A DNA stretch of 64,000 nucleotides, taken from NCBI GenBank assembly GCA_950097015.1, contig CATNEN010000039.1, positions 13,362,501 to 13,426,500 on the forward strand, given 5' to 3'. The translations under genes and the position numbers were made by a program. How positions within the stretch are numbered: position 1 is the first letter of the stretch; each line of letters opens with the position of its first letter. The notes under the pieces were generated by a model. It saw nothing but the letters and a program-made list of their open reading frames with translations. It searched no databases and was not told the origin of the DNA. Of the stretch, positions 32,762 to 44,865 are shown one piece after another. The DNA comes from Macrostomum hystrix. Taxonomy: Eukaryota; Platyhelminthes; Macrostomidae.

Positions 32762-32880
32762 AGGGAACCTTCGCTAGTGGTAAAAGCGTCAGACTTAATT
32801 GACACTACTGGAACGTTCTTGGCACCCCTCTAGCAATACAGTTAACTCTGCATTGCTTCAGTTAGAGCTGAAAAAAACAG
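32762..32880 (+). mobile_element. tRNA-derived SINE, family B, fragment
   Basis: Head-like CTAGTGGTAAAAGCGTCAGA and body AACTCTGCATTGCTTCAGTT match the family B element at 39490-39774 read on its own strand. Diverged, truncated, and box B is lost. Confidence 0.55.
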
Positions 32881-33122
32881 GAAAAACCTGCAGTAAAGAA
32901 TTTTCGTTTATATTTGACAAGCTTTAACAGGTTCTAGATGTAGAGCTTGTGCTCAAACTCGCATGCGTAGTTTTCAGTGTAGAATTTTACGAGTCTCGAC
33001 TCTTGGGTTCCTATACGAAAAGGCACTTTTATCGAAGCAGTTCTTGAACTCCCCAGCATAGATTTTTTTTAACTCATAATAGTCGTTAATAAAGATCAGC
33101 TTGACATCATTGTCCAACAGCT

Positions 33123-33885
33123 TCACAGCTTGGTCCAGACCCACTGGCTCTGGTTAGCGACCCCGCTGGGCACAGCGAAGAACCGCATGAGGTGGCACAT
33201 CCGGACAGCCTCGACGAACGCGCAGACGAGGCAGTCAGGGCGGCGGTGGCAGGCGGCCGCGCACTCGATGTCACTGAAGGCGGTCTCGCTGTAGTGGGTC
33301 GAGTAGCCAGCAGACACGGAGATACTCGGCATGGAAGCCGTGAGCTGCTTCGACATTGTAGGACCAGCTGAGGGACAATTGGCAAAGTGGACACTCATAA
33401 TTGCACTTAAAACACTTAGTGCATTCTCTTTACTCACACTTTGAGTAGTTGTTTTCATAAATGGAGTTCCTTGAGTCACCGCCGCACATCTGGGATGTGT
33501 TCCCATTGCAGGGATAAATGCAGTCGCTGGCTGGTGCAGCTCCCAATGAGCCGTAGGTCGAGTCGCAGGCGCAGTAGGCTCTTGACTGCGTGCCGAAGTA
33601 ACGAAATCGTCCGTAGGAGCAGATCCGGCTGCACAGCTCGAGTGTCAGCTGAAACGCATTAGACGCATCGTAGACGAAAGCTGGGAATCCGGGGTCCGGA
33701 GTATACGGTCCCAGGCTTGCTATACCCTGCAGTCCAAGCAGGTCCCTGTTGGCATTTGTACCATCAACGTAGCAACCAACTTGTCTGTAGCTCTGAGGCT
33801 GTGGTGGCAGCACAGCGCAGCGGACGACTTGAAGCATCCAGAAGAGCAGGAACACTTTGAGTGCGTAGCTGAATCCCTTCAGCAT
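33123..33885 (-). CDS. Secreted WSC-domain protein, copy 2
   Basis: Inverted paralogue of the gene at 25926-26692. Exons are 33438-33885 and 33123-33367, lengths 448 and 245 as in copy 1, giving 230 residues. Signal peptide, WSC cysteines (GCYVDG, CSRICSYGRFRYFGTQSRAY, CNGNTSQMCGG) and exon 2 module are intact. The few changes are mostly conservative (K to T in VDGTNA, F to Y in SRAY, K to E in FVEAV). The residue just after the splice junction changes from Cys to Gly (SCPTMSK to SGPTMSK). The 5' flank matches copy 1 but is interrupted by a solo LTR about 195 bases upstream of the ATG, which could change its promoter. Confidence 0.9.
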
Positions 33886-34080
33886 GTTTACCTTCACTGG
33901 CTCTGAAAAGTGTCTGGCAGGAATTCAGACGCGCAGTTGGTTATATTGCATGAAACATCTGTCCGGTTAAACAATTTTTTTGTCCAATCACGTCAGAGAT
34001 CCGGCAGATCATATCAGAATGATAGATGCAATTAGTTGTATTCAGGCTTCCCACTGCTGCCAATACCATGAACAACTATT

Positions 34081-35135
34081 TGTAGAGTGCAGAATTACGG
34101 TAATATTTATTTTACCCAATCATGCGCTAACTACTCTACTCATCCGCTTAGTAGTATTTTTAGAAAATACGAACCAAAAAAGATACAAGTACAGCATGTG
34201 ATTCATTTCACCAAAAAAGGAGAAACGACTCAATCAAAAGTCATGTGACAACTATTAATAGTATCAAATCAAATTTTATGTCATAGACAACCAACAATCC
34301 CACCAATCATGTTACCCAAAATCAACCAAAAGGTCAAGAAAGCGATAATCCATCTTTTTGCGCTTCTACTAGTTTAGTTGTAAAAAAGTCTAACCTCTCA
34401 AGTTGTCAAGCGTTGACCCAGACTTTTCGACACCAGTTTGACACCTGTACTTTGAACGCACTCATCGAACCCGATCGAGATGGTCCGAATCTCTATAAAT
34501 ACAAGAACTCCGAAGCGAGCCCAGATTCACAGTCTCGCCGAGAAGAGAAAACGGAGAGAAGAAATCTGAAGTGGATCGGACTCCAGGTCCAAGACTTGTG
34601 GAAAGAGTTCCTTGAGTTATCCTAATTAATTAATTATTAATTAGAAGTCTTTTACTGAGCTAAGTTAAACCTCTCCAAGTAATCGTTAAACCAACGATTA
34701 AATTGTAATCACAGACGTGTGATTACATTGATTATACTACAAAGGATGAGCGCCAGACTCGTGGTAAAACCAACCAGAGCTGGCAAGAAGGAACACTAAC
34801 CTCCACAAGTGACTATTGATTAACCGACATCAACGATAAATCAGAATCAGGAAGATACCACACCTGATTACTATTGGCCCAGTGTAACCGCAACCGAGAC
34901 AAGGAGAATAGATTAAATTCTCTTGCATTCAAACGATCCAGGTACCTGAAAGACAACCAGAAGCCCAGCGCGTCAAAGCACTCGAAGCCGGCCGCAAACA
35001 AAGAGGACCAGAGAAACCACAAAACCAAAGAAGGTAAGAACTAAAACTTCTGCTAAATTAGTATTAATTACTGGGGCACCCAGCAGTTGCTGGAAGTGAT
35101 AAATTCCTAGAAAAGGAGAAACTAGGAACTTATCA
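34081..35135 (+). mobile_element. Solo LTR B2 with 4-bp target duplication
   Basis: 1055 bp starting TGTAGAGTGC and ending CTTATCA, flanked by TATT at 34077-34080 and 35136-35139. The uninterrupted left arm of the inverted duplication shows the empty site, so the insertion happened after that duplication. A TATA box (TATAAAT, 34494) sets plus orientation. Same family as 29162-30135. Confidence 0.92.
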
Positions 35136-35322
35136 TATTGTTTCGTTGGGTGGGTGAGATAAAGGAAAAAGGAGGCTTAGTTGAGTGTTAATAAAGTCAA
35201 TCTTCAGGTGGCAGGTTTCAATCGTGACCATGCTTCAGAAAAGGCGTGTACATGCACCGTCTGTTGCGAGTTAACGCCATGCATCCGAGTTCAGAGACAC
35301 TGTGAAGTGGAACTGAGCACGC

Positions 35323-35736
35323 TTACAACAACTCGAAGATGCCAGTTGATTGGGTCGATCAAATGACAAGTGTCTATAGTTAAAAATGTGTCTATTTATC
35401 GCTTCAGACTCAAATATGAAACTGGAATCGAACAATTGATCTTCGTAAGCTTAATTTATATTCAAAACAAAAAATTAAGAGACAAATATGTGTTGCCCTG
35501 TTGCCCTCGTTCAAAAACTTTTTTTAACAAAAAACATTTCGAAAAACTACTGAATAATTAGGAATAATGTAATTAATATTGATAGCTAAGTCTCAGTTTT
35601 CAAGAGAGAAAATCCACTAGTAAGAACTAAACCAACGATCAGAAAGTAACGAAGCCACAGAATAGTGAGTAAGGCGATGGTTCAAATGTCAGTCGTCAAC
35701 ATGGACCACAGAGCTGCGACTCGCAACTAAATTAAA
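35323..35736. other. 3' flank of the epoxide hydrolase gene
   Basis: AT-rich with no gene. I see no clear AATAAA on the minus strand close to the stop codon. Confidence 0.5.
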
Positions 35737-38700
35737 TCAGTGCTCGCTGAGGTCACCGAGCAGGCGACCAACATCCTCCTGGACGTCCTGCTTCGCCTGG
35801 TGGGCCTCTTTGACACCGCGTCGAATGGCGCCAGCGGCGGCGTCTGCAGCATCGCGCAAATCGTCGCCGCTGTCCTCGCCTAGCTCCGAGGAAGAGGAGG
35901 CGAAGAACCTGGCCAGGAGGCGGTTGACCTGATCAGGTGCATCCTGCTGCACCCAATGGCTGGCCTTGGGAACCAGTTGAATGTCCAGCTGGGAGCAGAA
36001 CTTGCCTGGCAGGGACGGAGGCGAGCGGACGCCACTGTTGCATTCTGGCTTGGATTCTAGATACGATTCCTAATTCTCGATTCAATTTTAGATAAAGTTT
36101 CTGATGCGATTCTAGCTATGATTCCTCATGCGATTCTATCTACGATTCCTGATGCGATTCTATCTACGATTCCTGATGCGATTCTATCTACGATTCCTGA
36201 TGCGATTCTATCTACGATTCCTGATGCGATTCTAGCTCCGATTCCTGATGCGATTCTATCTACGATTCCTCATGCGATTCTATCTACGATTCCTGATGCG
36301 ATTCTATCTACGATTCCTGATGCGATTCTATCTACGATTCCTGATGCGATTCTATCTACGATTCCTGATGCGATTCTATCTACGATTCCTGATGCGATTC
36401 TAGCTAGGATTCCTGATGCGATTTTATCTACGATTCCTGATACTATTCTAGCTACGATTCCTGATACTATTCTAGCTCCGATTCCTGATGCGATTCTAGC
36501 TACGATTCCTGATGCGATTTTATCTACGATTCCTGATGCGATTCTATCTACGATTCCTGATGCGATTCTATCTACGATTCCTGATGCGATTCTAGCTACG
36601 ATTCCTGATGCTATTCTATCTACGATTCCTGATGCGATTCTATCTACGATTCCTGATGCGATTCTATCTACGATTCCTGATGCGATTCTATCTACGATTC
36701 CTGATGCGATTCTATCTACGATTCCTGATGCTATTCTAGTTACGATTCCTGATGCGATTCTATCTACGATTCCTGATGCGATTCTATCTACGATTCCTGA
36801 TGCGATTCTATCTACGATTCCTGATGCGATTCTATCTACGATTCCTGATGCGATTTTATCTACGATTCCTGATGCGATTCTATCTACGATTCCTGATGCG
36901 ATTCTATCTACGATTCCTGATGCGATTCTATCTACGATTCCTGATGCGATTCTATCTACGATTCCTGATGCGATTCTATCTACGATTCCTGATGCGATTC
37001 TATCTACGATTCCTGATGCGATTCTAGCTAGGATTCCTGATGCGATTTTATCTACGATTCCTGATACTATTCTAGCTACGATTCCTGATACTATTCTAGC
37101 TCCGATTCCTGATGCGATTCTAGCTACGATTCCTGATGCGATTTTATCTACGATTCCTGATGCGATTCTATCTACGATTCCTGATGCGATTCTATCTACG
37201 ATTCCTGATGCGATTCTAGCTACGATTCCTGATGCTATTCTATCTACGATTCCTGATGCGATTCTATCTACGATTCCTGATGCGATTCTATCTACGATTC
37301 CTGATGCGATTCTATCTACGATTCCTGATGCTATTCTAGTTACGATTCCTGATGCGATTCTATCTACGATTCCTGATGCGATTCTATCTACGATTCCTGA
37401 TGCGATTCTATCTACGATTCCTGATGCGATTCTATCTACGATTCCTGATGCGATTCTATCTACGATTCCTGATGCGATTTTATCTACGATTCCTGATGCG
37501 ATTCTATCTACGATTCCTGATGCGATTTTATCTACGATTCCTGATACTATTCTAGCTACGATTCCTGATACTATTCTAGCTCCGATTCCTGATGCGATTC
37601 TAGCTACGATTCCTGATGCGATTTTATCTACGATTCCTGATGCGATTCTATCTACGATTCCTGATGCGATTCTATCTACGATTCCTGATGCGATTCTATC
37701 TACGATTCCTGATGCGATTCTATCTACGATTCCTGATGCGATTCTATCTACGATTCCTGATGCGATTCTATCTACGATTCCTGATGCGATTCCATCTACG
37801 ATTCCTGATGCGATTCTAGCTAGGATTCTTGATGCGATTCTAGCTACGATTCCTGATGCGATTTTATCTACGATTCCTGATACTATTCTAGCTACGATTC
37901 CTGATGCGATTCTATCTAAGATTCCTGATGCGATTCTATCTACGATTCCTGATGCGATTCTATCTACGATTCCTGATGCGATTCTATCTACGATTCCTGA
38001 TGCGATTCTATCTAAGATTCCTGATGCGATTCTATCTACGATTCCTGATGCGATTCTAGCTAGGATTCCTGATGCGATTCTATCTACGATTCCTGATGCG
38101 ATTCTATCTACGATTCCTGATGCGATTCTATCTACGATTCCTGATGCGATTCTATCTACGATTCCTGATGCGATTCTATCTACGATTCCTGATGCGATTC
38201 TATCTACGATTCCTGATGCGATTCTAGCTAGGATTCTTGATGCGATTCTAGCTACGATTCCTGATGCGATTTTATCTACGATTCCTGATACTATTCTAGC
38301 TACGATTCCTGATACTATTCTAGCTAGGATTCATGATACTATTCTAGCTCCGATTCCTGATGCGATTCTAGCTACGATTCCTGATACTATTCTAGCTACG
38401 ATTCCTGATACTATTCTAGCTACGATTCCTGATACTATTCTAGCTCCGATTCCTGATGCGATTCTAGTTACGATTCCTGATGCGATTCTAGCAACGATTC
38501 CTGATGCGATTCTAGCTACGATTCCTGATGCGATTCTAGTTACGATTCCTGGTGCGATTCTATCTACGATTCCTGATGCGATTCTATCTACGATTCCTGA
38601 TGCGATTCTAGTTACGATTCCTGATACTATTCTATCTAAGATTCCTGATGCACTTCTAGCTGCGATTCTTGATGCGATTCTAGCCACGATTCCTGATGCG

Positions 38701-41700
38701 ATTCTATCTACGATTCCTGAGGCTATTCGAGCAAAGATTCATGATGCGATTCTAGCTACGATTCCTGATGCAATTCTATCTACGATTCCTGGTGCGATTC
38801 TATCTACGATTCCTGAAGCGATTCGAGCAAAGATTCCCTATTCCTTATAGCTGGATCAGCGCAAATAGATTACAATCAGGGGAACTCACTAGACAGCCTG
38901 GCCGCATCCACGGTGATGTACTTGTCCTGGTCGCCGAAGATCAGAGTAGTTGGCACAGCAAGCAGGGGCAGCTTCTTGCCAGGTGCGCCGGCGCGTCCCG
39001 GGTAGCGGAAAGCGGCCCGGTAGAAATTGATTGGCCCGTTAAAAGCGCTCGGAGACGAAAATGTGTACTTAAAGGCGTCCAGCTCCTGCTGATTAACGAC
39101 ACCCTTCAGGGCAATGTCCATGGACACTAGATCCTGCCGGCTGAAAAACCACTCTGGGAAGCAGGGCAGCTGGAAGAAGAACATGTACCAGGACTTGAGG
39201 AACTGGCTCACGTGTGAGCGCATGTAGGAGCGGAAGGCCACCGGATGAGGGCAGTTGAGCACAGCCAGCTTGGTCACCATGCCAGGGTGTGCCATGGCGA
39301 AGGACCAGACAACGGCGCCGCCCCAGTCGTGTCCGACTAGACAGCACTTGTCGTAGCCTGGCAATTTATTGTTTAGAGAACGATTCTTTAGAGAAATAAT
39401 TCTTCACTGTAATTCTTACAGTTGTCAACCGAAGTCGTTTTCTCTCAAATTAAATATTTTTAGAATCCTCATATAAATAATTGATTACACCTGCCCCAAT
39501 TGGGTCACATGTGCAGCCGACAGCACAGCCGAAGCTAATGCGCGGCGCATCTGAAGGCTGCGTACAGCTGTTCAGTCCACGGACTGGGGGACGCCACACC
39601 CACCTTCAATTATCCCAGCTGATGCTGGTACCCATTTAACAGCTGGGTGAACTGAAGCAATGCAGAGTTAAGTGTCTTGCTAAAGGACGCAAATTGTTCC
39701 AGTGGAGTCGGGAATCGAACCCCCGACCTTCAAGTCGTGAGTCCGACGCCCTACCCACTAGGCTACAACCTCATATAAAAAACTAAAATCCTAAAAAAGC
39801 TCGCACCAACCGCATTAGTACTCACCCAGGGCATTGATGGTCTGTCTGATGTCTTCAACCAGTTTTTCAATCCGGTAGTTCTCAACGCCCCGCGGCTTAT
39901 CGCTGTCCCCGTAGCCGCGCATGTCTATGGCAACAACCCTGTGCGATGACAGGCGGTATTGAAATCATCTTGGCTAGTTAATATCCATTTAATGTCAACG
40001 AGTTTTAGACTGATCTCTATGAGATAAGGCAAGATCTTAATCAGATAAAGAATGATTTCAATGATTTTTACAAAGATCTCGATTAGATTAGGAAATATTT
40101 CAATGAGACTCAGTAAAATGTCAATGATACTGAGACTAATGGGCTAAAAATAATTGTTTCAATGCTCAACGAACCTGAAATTCTTGGCCAGGTCACTGTC
40201 CAGCTGATGTCGCCAGCTGAACCAGAACTCGGGAAAGCCGTGCACCAGCAGCAGCAGGGGCTTGCTAGTGTCGCCATTCTCAACGTAATGCAGAGTGATT
40301 TCCTGCATAGAGAAAAATGTGTGATTGAATTTTAGATAAAGTTCCTGATGCGATTCTAGCTAAGATTCTTGATGCGATTCTAGCTAGGATTCCTGATGCG
40401 ATTTTATCTACGATTCCTGATGCGATTCTATCTACGATTCCTGATGCGATTCTATCTACGATTCCTGATGCGATTCTATCTACGATTCCTGATGCTATTC
40501 TATCTACGATTCCTGATGCGATTCTATCTACGATTCCTGATGCGATTTTATCTACGATTCCTGATGCGATTCTATCTACGATTCCTGATGCGATTCTATC
40601 TACGATTCCTGATGCGATTCTATCTACGATTCCTGATGCGATTCTATCTACGATTCCTGATGCGATTCTATCTAAGATTCCTTATGCGATTCTAGCTACG
40701 ATTCCTGATGCGATTCTATCTAAGATTCCTTATGCGATTCTAGCTACGATTCCTGATGCGATTCTATCTACGATTCCTGATGCGATTCTATCTACGATTC
40801 CTGATGCGATTCTATCTAAGATTCCTGATGCGATTCTAGCTACGATTCCTGATGCGATTCTATCTAAGATTCCTGATGCGATTCTATCTAAGATTCCTGA
40901 TGCGATTCTATCTACGATTCCTGATGCGATTCTATCTACGATTCCTGATGCTATTCTATCTACGATTCCTGATGCTATTCTAGTTACGATTCCTGATGCG
41001 ATTCTATCTAAGATTCCTTATGTGATTCTAGCTACGATTCCTGATGCGATTCTAGCTCCGATTCCTGATTCCATTCTATCTACAATTCCTGACGCGATTC
41101 TAGCTAGGATTCCTGATTCCATTCTATCTACGATTCTTGATGCGATTCTATCTACGATTCCTGATGCGATTCTATCTACGATTCCTGATGCTATTCTAGT
41201 TACGATTCCTGATGCGATTCTATCTAAGATTCCTGATGCGATTCTATCTACGATTCCTGATGCGATTCTATCTACGATTCCTGATGCGATTCTATCTACG
41301 ATTCCTGATGCTATTCTATCTACGATTCCTGATGCGATTCTAGTTACGATTCCTGATGCTATTCTATCTACGATTCCTGATGCTATTCTATCTACGATTC
41401 CTGATGCGATTCTATCTACGATTCCTGATGTGATTCTAGCTCCGATTCCTGATTCCATTCTATCTACAATTCCTGACGCGATTCTAGCTAGGATTCCTGA
41501 TTCCATTCTATCTACGATTCTTGATGCGATTCTATCTAAGATTCCTGATTCCATTCTATCTACGATTCTTGATGCGATTCTATCTAAGATTCCTGATGCG
41601 ATTTTATCTACGATTCCTGATGCTATTCTAGTTACGATTCCTGATGCGATTCTATCTAAGATTCCTTATGTGATTCTAGCTCCGATTCCTGATTCCATTC

Positions 41701-44373
41701 TAGCTCCGATTCCTGATTCCATTCTATCTACGATTCCTGATGCGATTCTAGCTAGGATTCCTGATTCCATTCTATCTACGATTCCTGATGCGATTCTAGC
41801 TACGATTCCTGATGCTATTCTATCTACGATTCCTGATGCTATTCTATCTACGATTCCTGATGCGATTCTATCTACGATTCCTGATGTGATTCTAGCTCCG
41901 ATTCCTGATTCCATTCTATCTACAATTCCTGACGCGATTCTAGCTAGGATTCCTGATTCCATTCTATCTACGATTCTTGATGCGATTCTATCTAAGATTC
42001 CTGATTCCATTCTATCTACGATTCTTGATGCGATTCTATCTAAGATTCCTGATGCGATTTTATATACGATTCCTGATGCGATTCTAGCTACGATTCCTGA
42101 TGCTTTTCTATCTACGATGACCTTCTGTGTAGTCATTATGCTGTTTTGTCTGCTAAATCCAGGTAAATAAAAAGCGATGGAATTAAGGTTGGAAATGTAA
42201 GACTTTGGCTAGGTTAGACTAACAATAGAAGCAGACAGACAAACTGACGAACTGAAAAACACAAGCTGAGATGGAAATTAAGAGAGATAAACAAACATAA
42301 AAAGAGACCAGAAAAAAACTGACAAGTGTTATGAAATTCGTAACTCTCTCCTACAGAACTTGGTTCAAGTTTGAAAAGATAAGATCTGGAAGGCTTGACA
42401 CAACTGGACAGGGTAGGGGCAGAAAAATAGCAAATAGAGCATGTGTTGGTACAGTGATAAGGCAGGGTAGGCTAAGCTAAGTCCACAACATGTTGCTAAG
42501 CACTGCCTTACTCACATAAATATGTGAATGATAATGAAAGAAAAACACAAGATAATGAAAGGCTTTAGAAGTTAAAGGTCACTTTGCTAATTGAAGCTTC
42601 CAAAGTTCAAAAGTCAGGTAACAGACTAGAGACCATAGCTCTGCACGCTGCAGTTCATTTGCTCATAGGAAATTTAGAGGGAAAAAATTTACGAATGCCT
42701 ATGGGGGGAATGAATCACCCTATGACAAAGTGGCAGAATGAAGACAAGCAGTCACTTGATGGTGTGTAGTGGTATGCACTAAGGAATAATATATTGTAAG
42801 CATTTCCAACCTAGATGCCTTATTCAGTTATTAGTCAATAATATAAATTAGTTGGGAGATTAAGTATCAAATCAGGTTTCAATCAGGATTAGTGTTTTAT
42901 GTTTTAAATTCCTATTAAATTCCTGGCGGCAAGGCTGTGGTCAAAGCATGTTTATAATAATAGCAATTTATAACAATGTTAGAAAGTGTGTTGAGTACAA
43001 TAGTATTCAGATGTAATGATAAAGAAATATCCAATCAAAATACATTGTCAAGCCAAGAGCCAAGTTCTACTATGTAATCATATAATAGAATAGAATTGTG
43101 CTAAAATACCTGTAAATAAATATGTGATGTAACAGTAGGAATAGGAACTGAGAATAATGCATAGTGACTAATATTTCATATGCAATATTGTTATAATGAA
43201 TAAGAGGCACGAAATAAAATATATTGCAAGAAATACAAACAAATATGATTGCAATTGATACAAAATGTCACTCCACCATCCTCCTTGGATATGCCACTGT
43301 CACATTTGTGGTCCTTTACAGTAAACACTGGATTTAATTTAAAAAATTAAAATAAGTGATTGCTTAAATATTTGGCTAAATTTTAGGAATATTGTCTCTA
43401 CTTAAGTTAAGGCAGCTATGGATTAAGAAAAATAAATATAATAAATAAGATTCAGACAGAGCTAATTAAGTATGGATAGTTAGCTATGATGAAGTCCAAG
43501 GTTCTCAATGACAAACAATATAATCAAGAAAATATATTCAAAAAATGCAAGGATAATATTGAAAGTTTTACTAACTAGACTAAGGTTTTTTATAGATAGA
43601 AATATAATAGAAATAGAAAAAGTGAATAGAAAAAAATAGAAATTACCATAGAGCCATGTCATTGCTTGTAATATTGCAAGCACTTTTACTTTGAAACAAT
43701 GTTACAAAGTTTGTAGCTACAGGCCTTAGCTACAAAGTTTTAAACATATACATATAATAAATTTGAGTCTTAAGATATTAAAAAACTTTCTGTATTACTT
43801 ACTTTTCACCTTATAATTACATTGTTACTAGGCTAAAGTCCCATTGATTCTGCTAAAAAATAAACTCACTTGAAAAACATTTTTCTTAAATTTAGATATG
43901 AATATTTTTGTTAGATTCCTAGAATTTGAGTAGAATTGTTATATCGACTTTTAATTAAACAATTATCAAATAAGCAACTTATATTAGATATTGCCCAACT
44001 GTATTGTTCATATAAACTATCACATGTTTATCTAGATTTTTTGGAAGAAGTCAAATATATGCTTACAATACAAGTAAAACTTTTAAAGGCGATTTTTAAT
44101 AATTTTTAAATACTATGATATTAACATAATGTATAAAAAAATATATATTATAAGTAGCAAATCAAACTAAAATAAAAAATCCACCTTCAGATGTAGGTAA
44201 GATGACTTTCCGAATCGAGGATCCGTCAGAATTTTCGGTCGGCTGCGATAGTTGACACCTCGGATGGATTTCAAACCTGTGGTAAAAACAGAAACTACAA
44301 TCTTTAGTGCCACCGGGATTGAATATGCCAATCCGATGCAGCAAACTATAATATATTCCAAAGTTTGATTCAT
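35737..44373 (-). CDS. Epoxide hydrolase, EPHX3/4 type (alpha/beta hydrolase)
   Basis: Five exons (44373-44185, 40302-40175, 39938-39826, 39357-38890, 36005-35737) join in phase to 388 residues. The protein is likely a membrane-anchored hydrolase opening epoxides to diols. An N-terminal hydrophobic anchor (residues about 5-28) is followed by [13 protein letters not shown], the EPHX4-like link. Oxyanion motif HGFPEFW is at about 84-90, nucleophile motif GHDWGG at 152-157 (Asp154), acid loop FGDQDKYI (Asp288) and base ASHWVQQD (His316). Cap-domain tyrosines are likely Tyr201 and Tyr256. All donors are GT; most are GTGAGT. The C-terminal tail is longer than in vertebrate EPHX4 (about 360 residues), being acidic and alanine-rich ([17 protein letters not shown]). 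Start choice: an in-frame codon 14 residues upstream is not ATG-led in good context; an acceptor-like CTGTTTTTACCACAG inside exon 1 leaves a possible extra intron. The 2.9-kb last intron and the 3.9-kb first intron carry 24-bp satellites; intron 3 carries a SINE. Confidence 0.93.
36060..38845. repeat. 24-bp intronic minisatellite, epoxide hydrolase intron 4
   Basis: About 115 units with core GATTCCTGATGCGATTCTAT. Because 24 is a multiple of three and the unit has no stop, one plus frame stays open for 910 codons (octapeptide IPDAILST), and a minus frame is also open. Higher-order blocks are visible: the run with GCTAGG then GATACT units at 36401 recurs 624 bp (26 units) later. Flanking splice sites show it is intron. 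Confidence 0.97.
39490..39774 (-). mobile_element. tRNA-derived SINE, family B (V-SINE-like)
   Basis: On the minus strand the head reads GGTTGTAGCCTAGTGGGTAG (box A TAGCCTAGTGG) and holds a perfect box B, GGTTCGATTCC. The body has GCAAGACACTTAACTCTGCA and CAGCTGTTAAATGGGTACC, resembling the conserved part of V-SINE/CORE-type SINEs. It lies in intron 3 of the epoxide hydrolase gene, same strand. Confidence 0.85.
40325..42112. repeat. 24-bp intronic minisatellite, epoxide hydrolase intron 1
   Basis: Same family as 36060-38845, about 74 units, with its own variants (GATTCCATTC, GTGATTC, GACGCG). A block with TGATTCTAGCTCCGATTCCT at 41431 recurs 456 bp (19 units) later at 41887. It lies 22 bases upstream of the acceptor of exon 2, so the array nearly touches the splice site. 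Confidence 0.96.
42113..44184 (-). other. AT-rich remainder of epoxide hydrolase intron 1
   Basis: Very AT-rich, with short frames only and no recognisable element. By gene structure it is intron between exon 1 and exon 2. Confidence 0.7.
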
Positions 44374-44865
44374 AACTTTCCTTTTAAACAAAAAGTTAAA
44401 TAAGAACAAGCGCACACTGCTGTCAGACGTAGGAAGTAATGTCTTGGAAATTTGCAGTTTTATAATGTTTCTTTTATTAATTCTCCAACAAGTAAAACAA
44501 AAAGTAAACGTATAAATAAAAAACCTTCATCGTTTTCAGCATTGGATTTTTTTTATCCTTGACCAATTGACCAATAGAAATAGTTACTAAGTAAATCTTA
44601 ATGGCATTAGAAAGAAAGAAAAGCGTGAAACGCACGGAATCAATAGTGGCTTTTTCATATATATGCATTTTTATTTATAAACAATTTACTGATTATTACC
44701 AGTGAAATTAGATTTAATTGCTAGATTTAACCGGAGCTCAGTTTATTAACAATTGTGCATGATAAATTTCACACTGATGAACGACGCGAACTTCCTGCAA
44801 TTGATCGTGCTCTAAACCATATTTTGAAAGATTTTGAACGAAACATTTGAAAGCTAAAAATCACG
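44374..44865. other. Upstream of the epoxide hydrolase gene
   Basis: AT-rich 5' flank. I see no TATA box at a convincing distance. The promoter should lie here or beyond the dispersed repeat. Confidence 0.45.

Larger units (their letters stand above)
32151..33110. other. Spacer with two repeat fragments
   Basis: Holds the inverted segment 32330-32437 and a SINE fragment near 32762-32880. A 78-codon minus frame (32493-32729) has no recognisable domain. Confidence 0.5.
33115..35322 (-). repeat. Right arm of the WSC inverted duplication
   Basis: Counterpart of 25541-26700 in reverse. Homology runs through the gene and 5' flank to 34080, is interrupted by the 1055-bp solo LTR, and resumes at 35136 to about 35322. 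Confidence 0.92.

Noticed and set aside
36118-38850. 910-codon open frame of octapeptides (IPDAILST)
   Set aside because: It is a 24-bp satellite read in a stop-free frame, lies in an intron of the epoxide hydrolase gene on the other strand, and the antisense frame is equally open.
39700-39774. Functional tRNA gene (good A and B boxes)
   Set aside because: The tRNA-like part continues into a V-SINE-like body and has a diverged second copy at 32.8 kb, so it is a SINE head.
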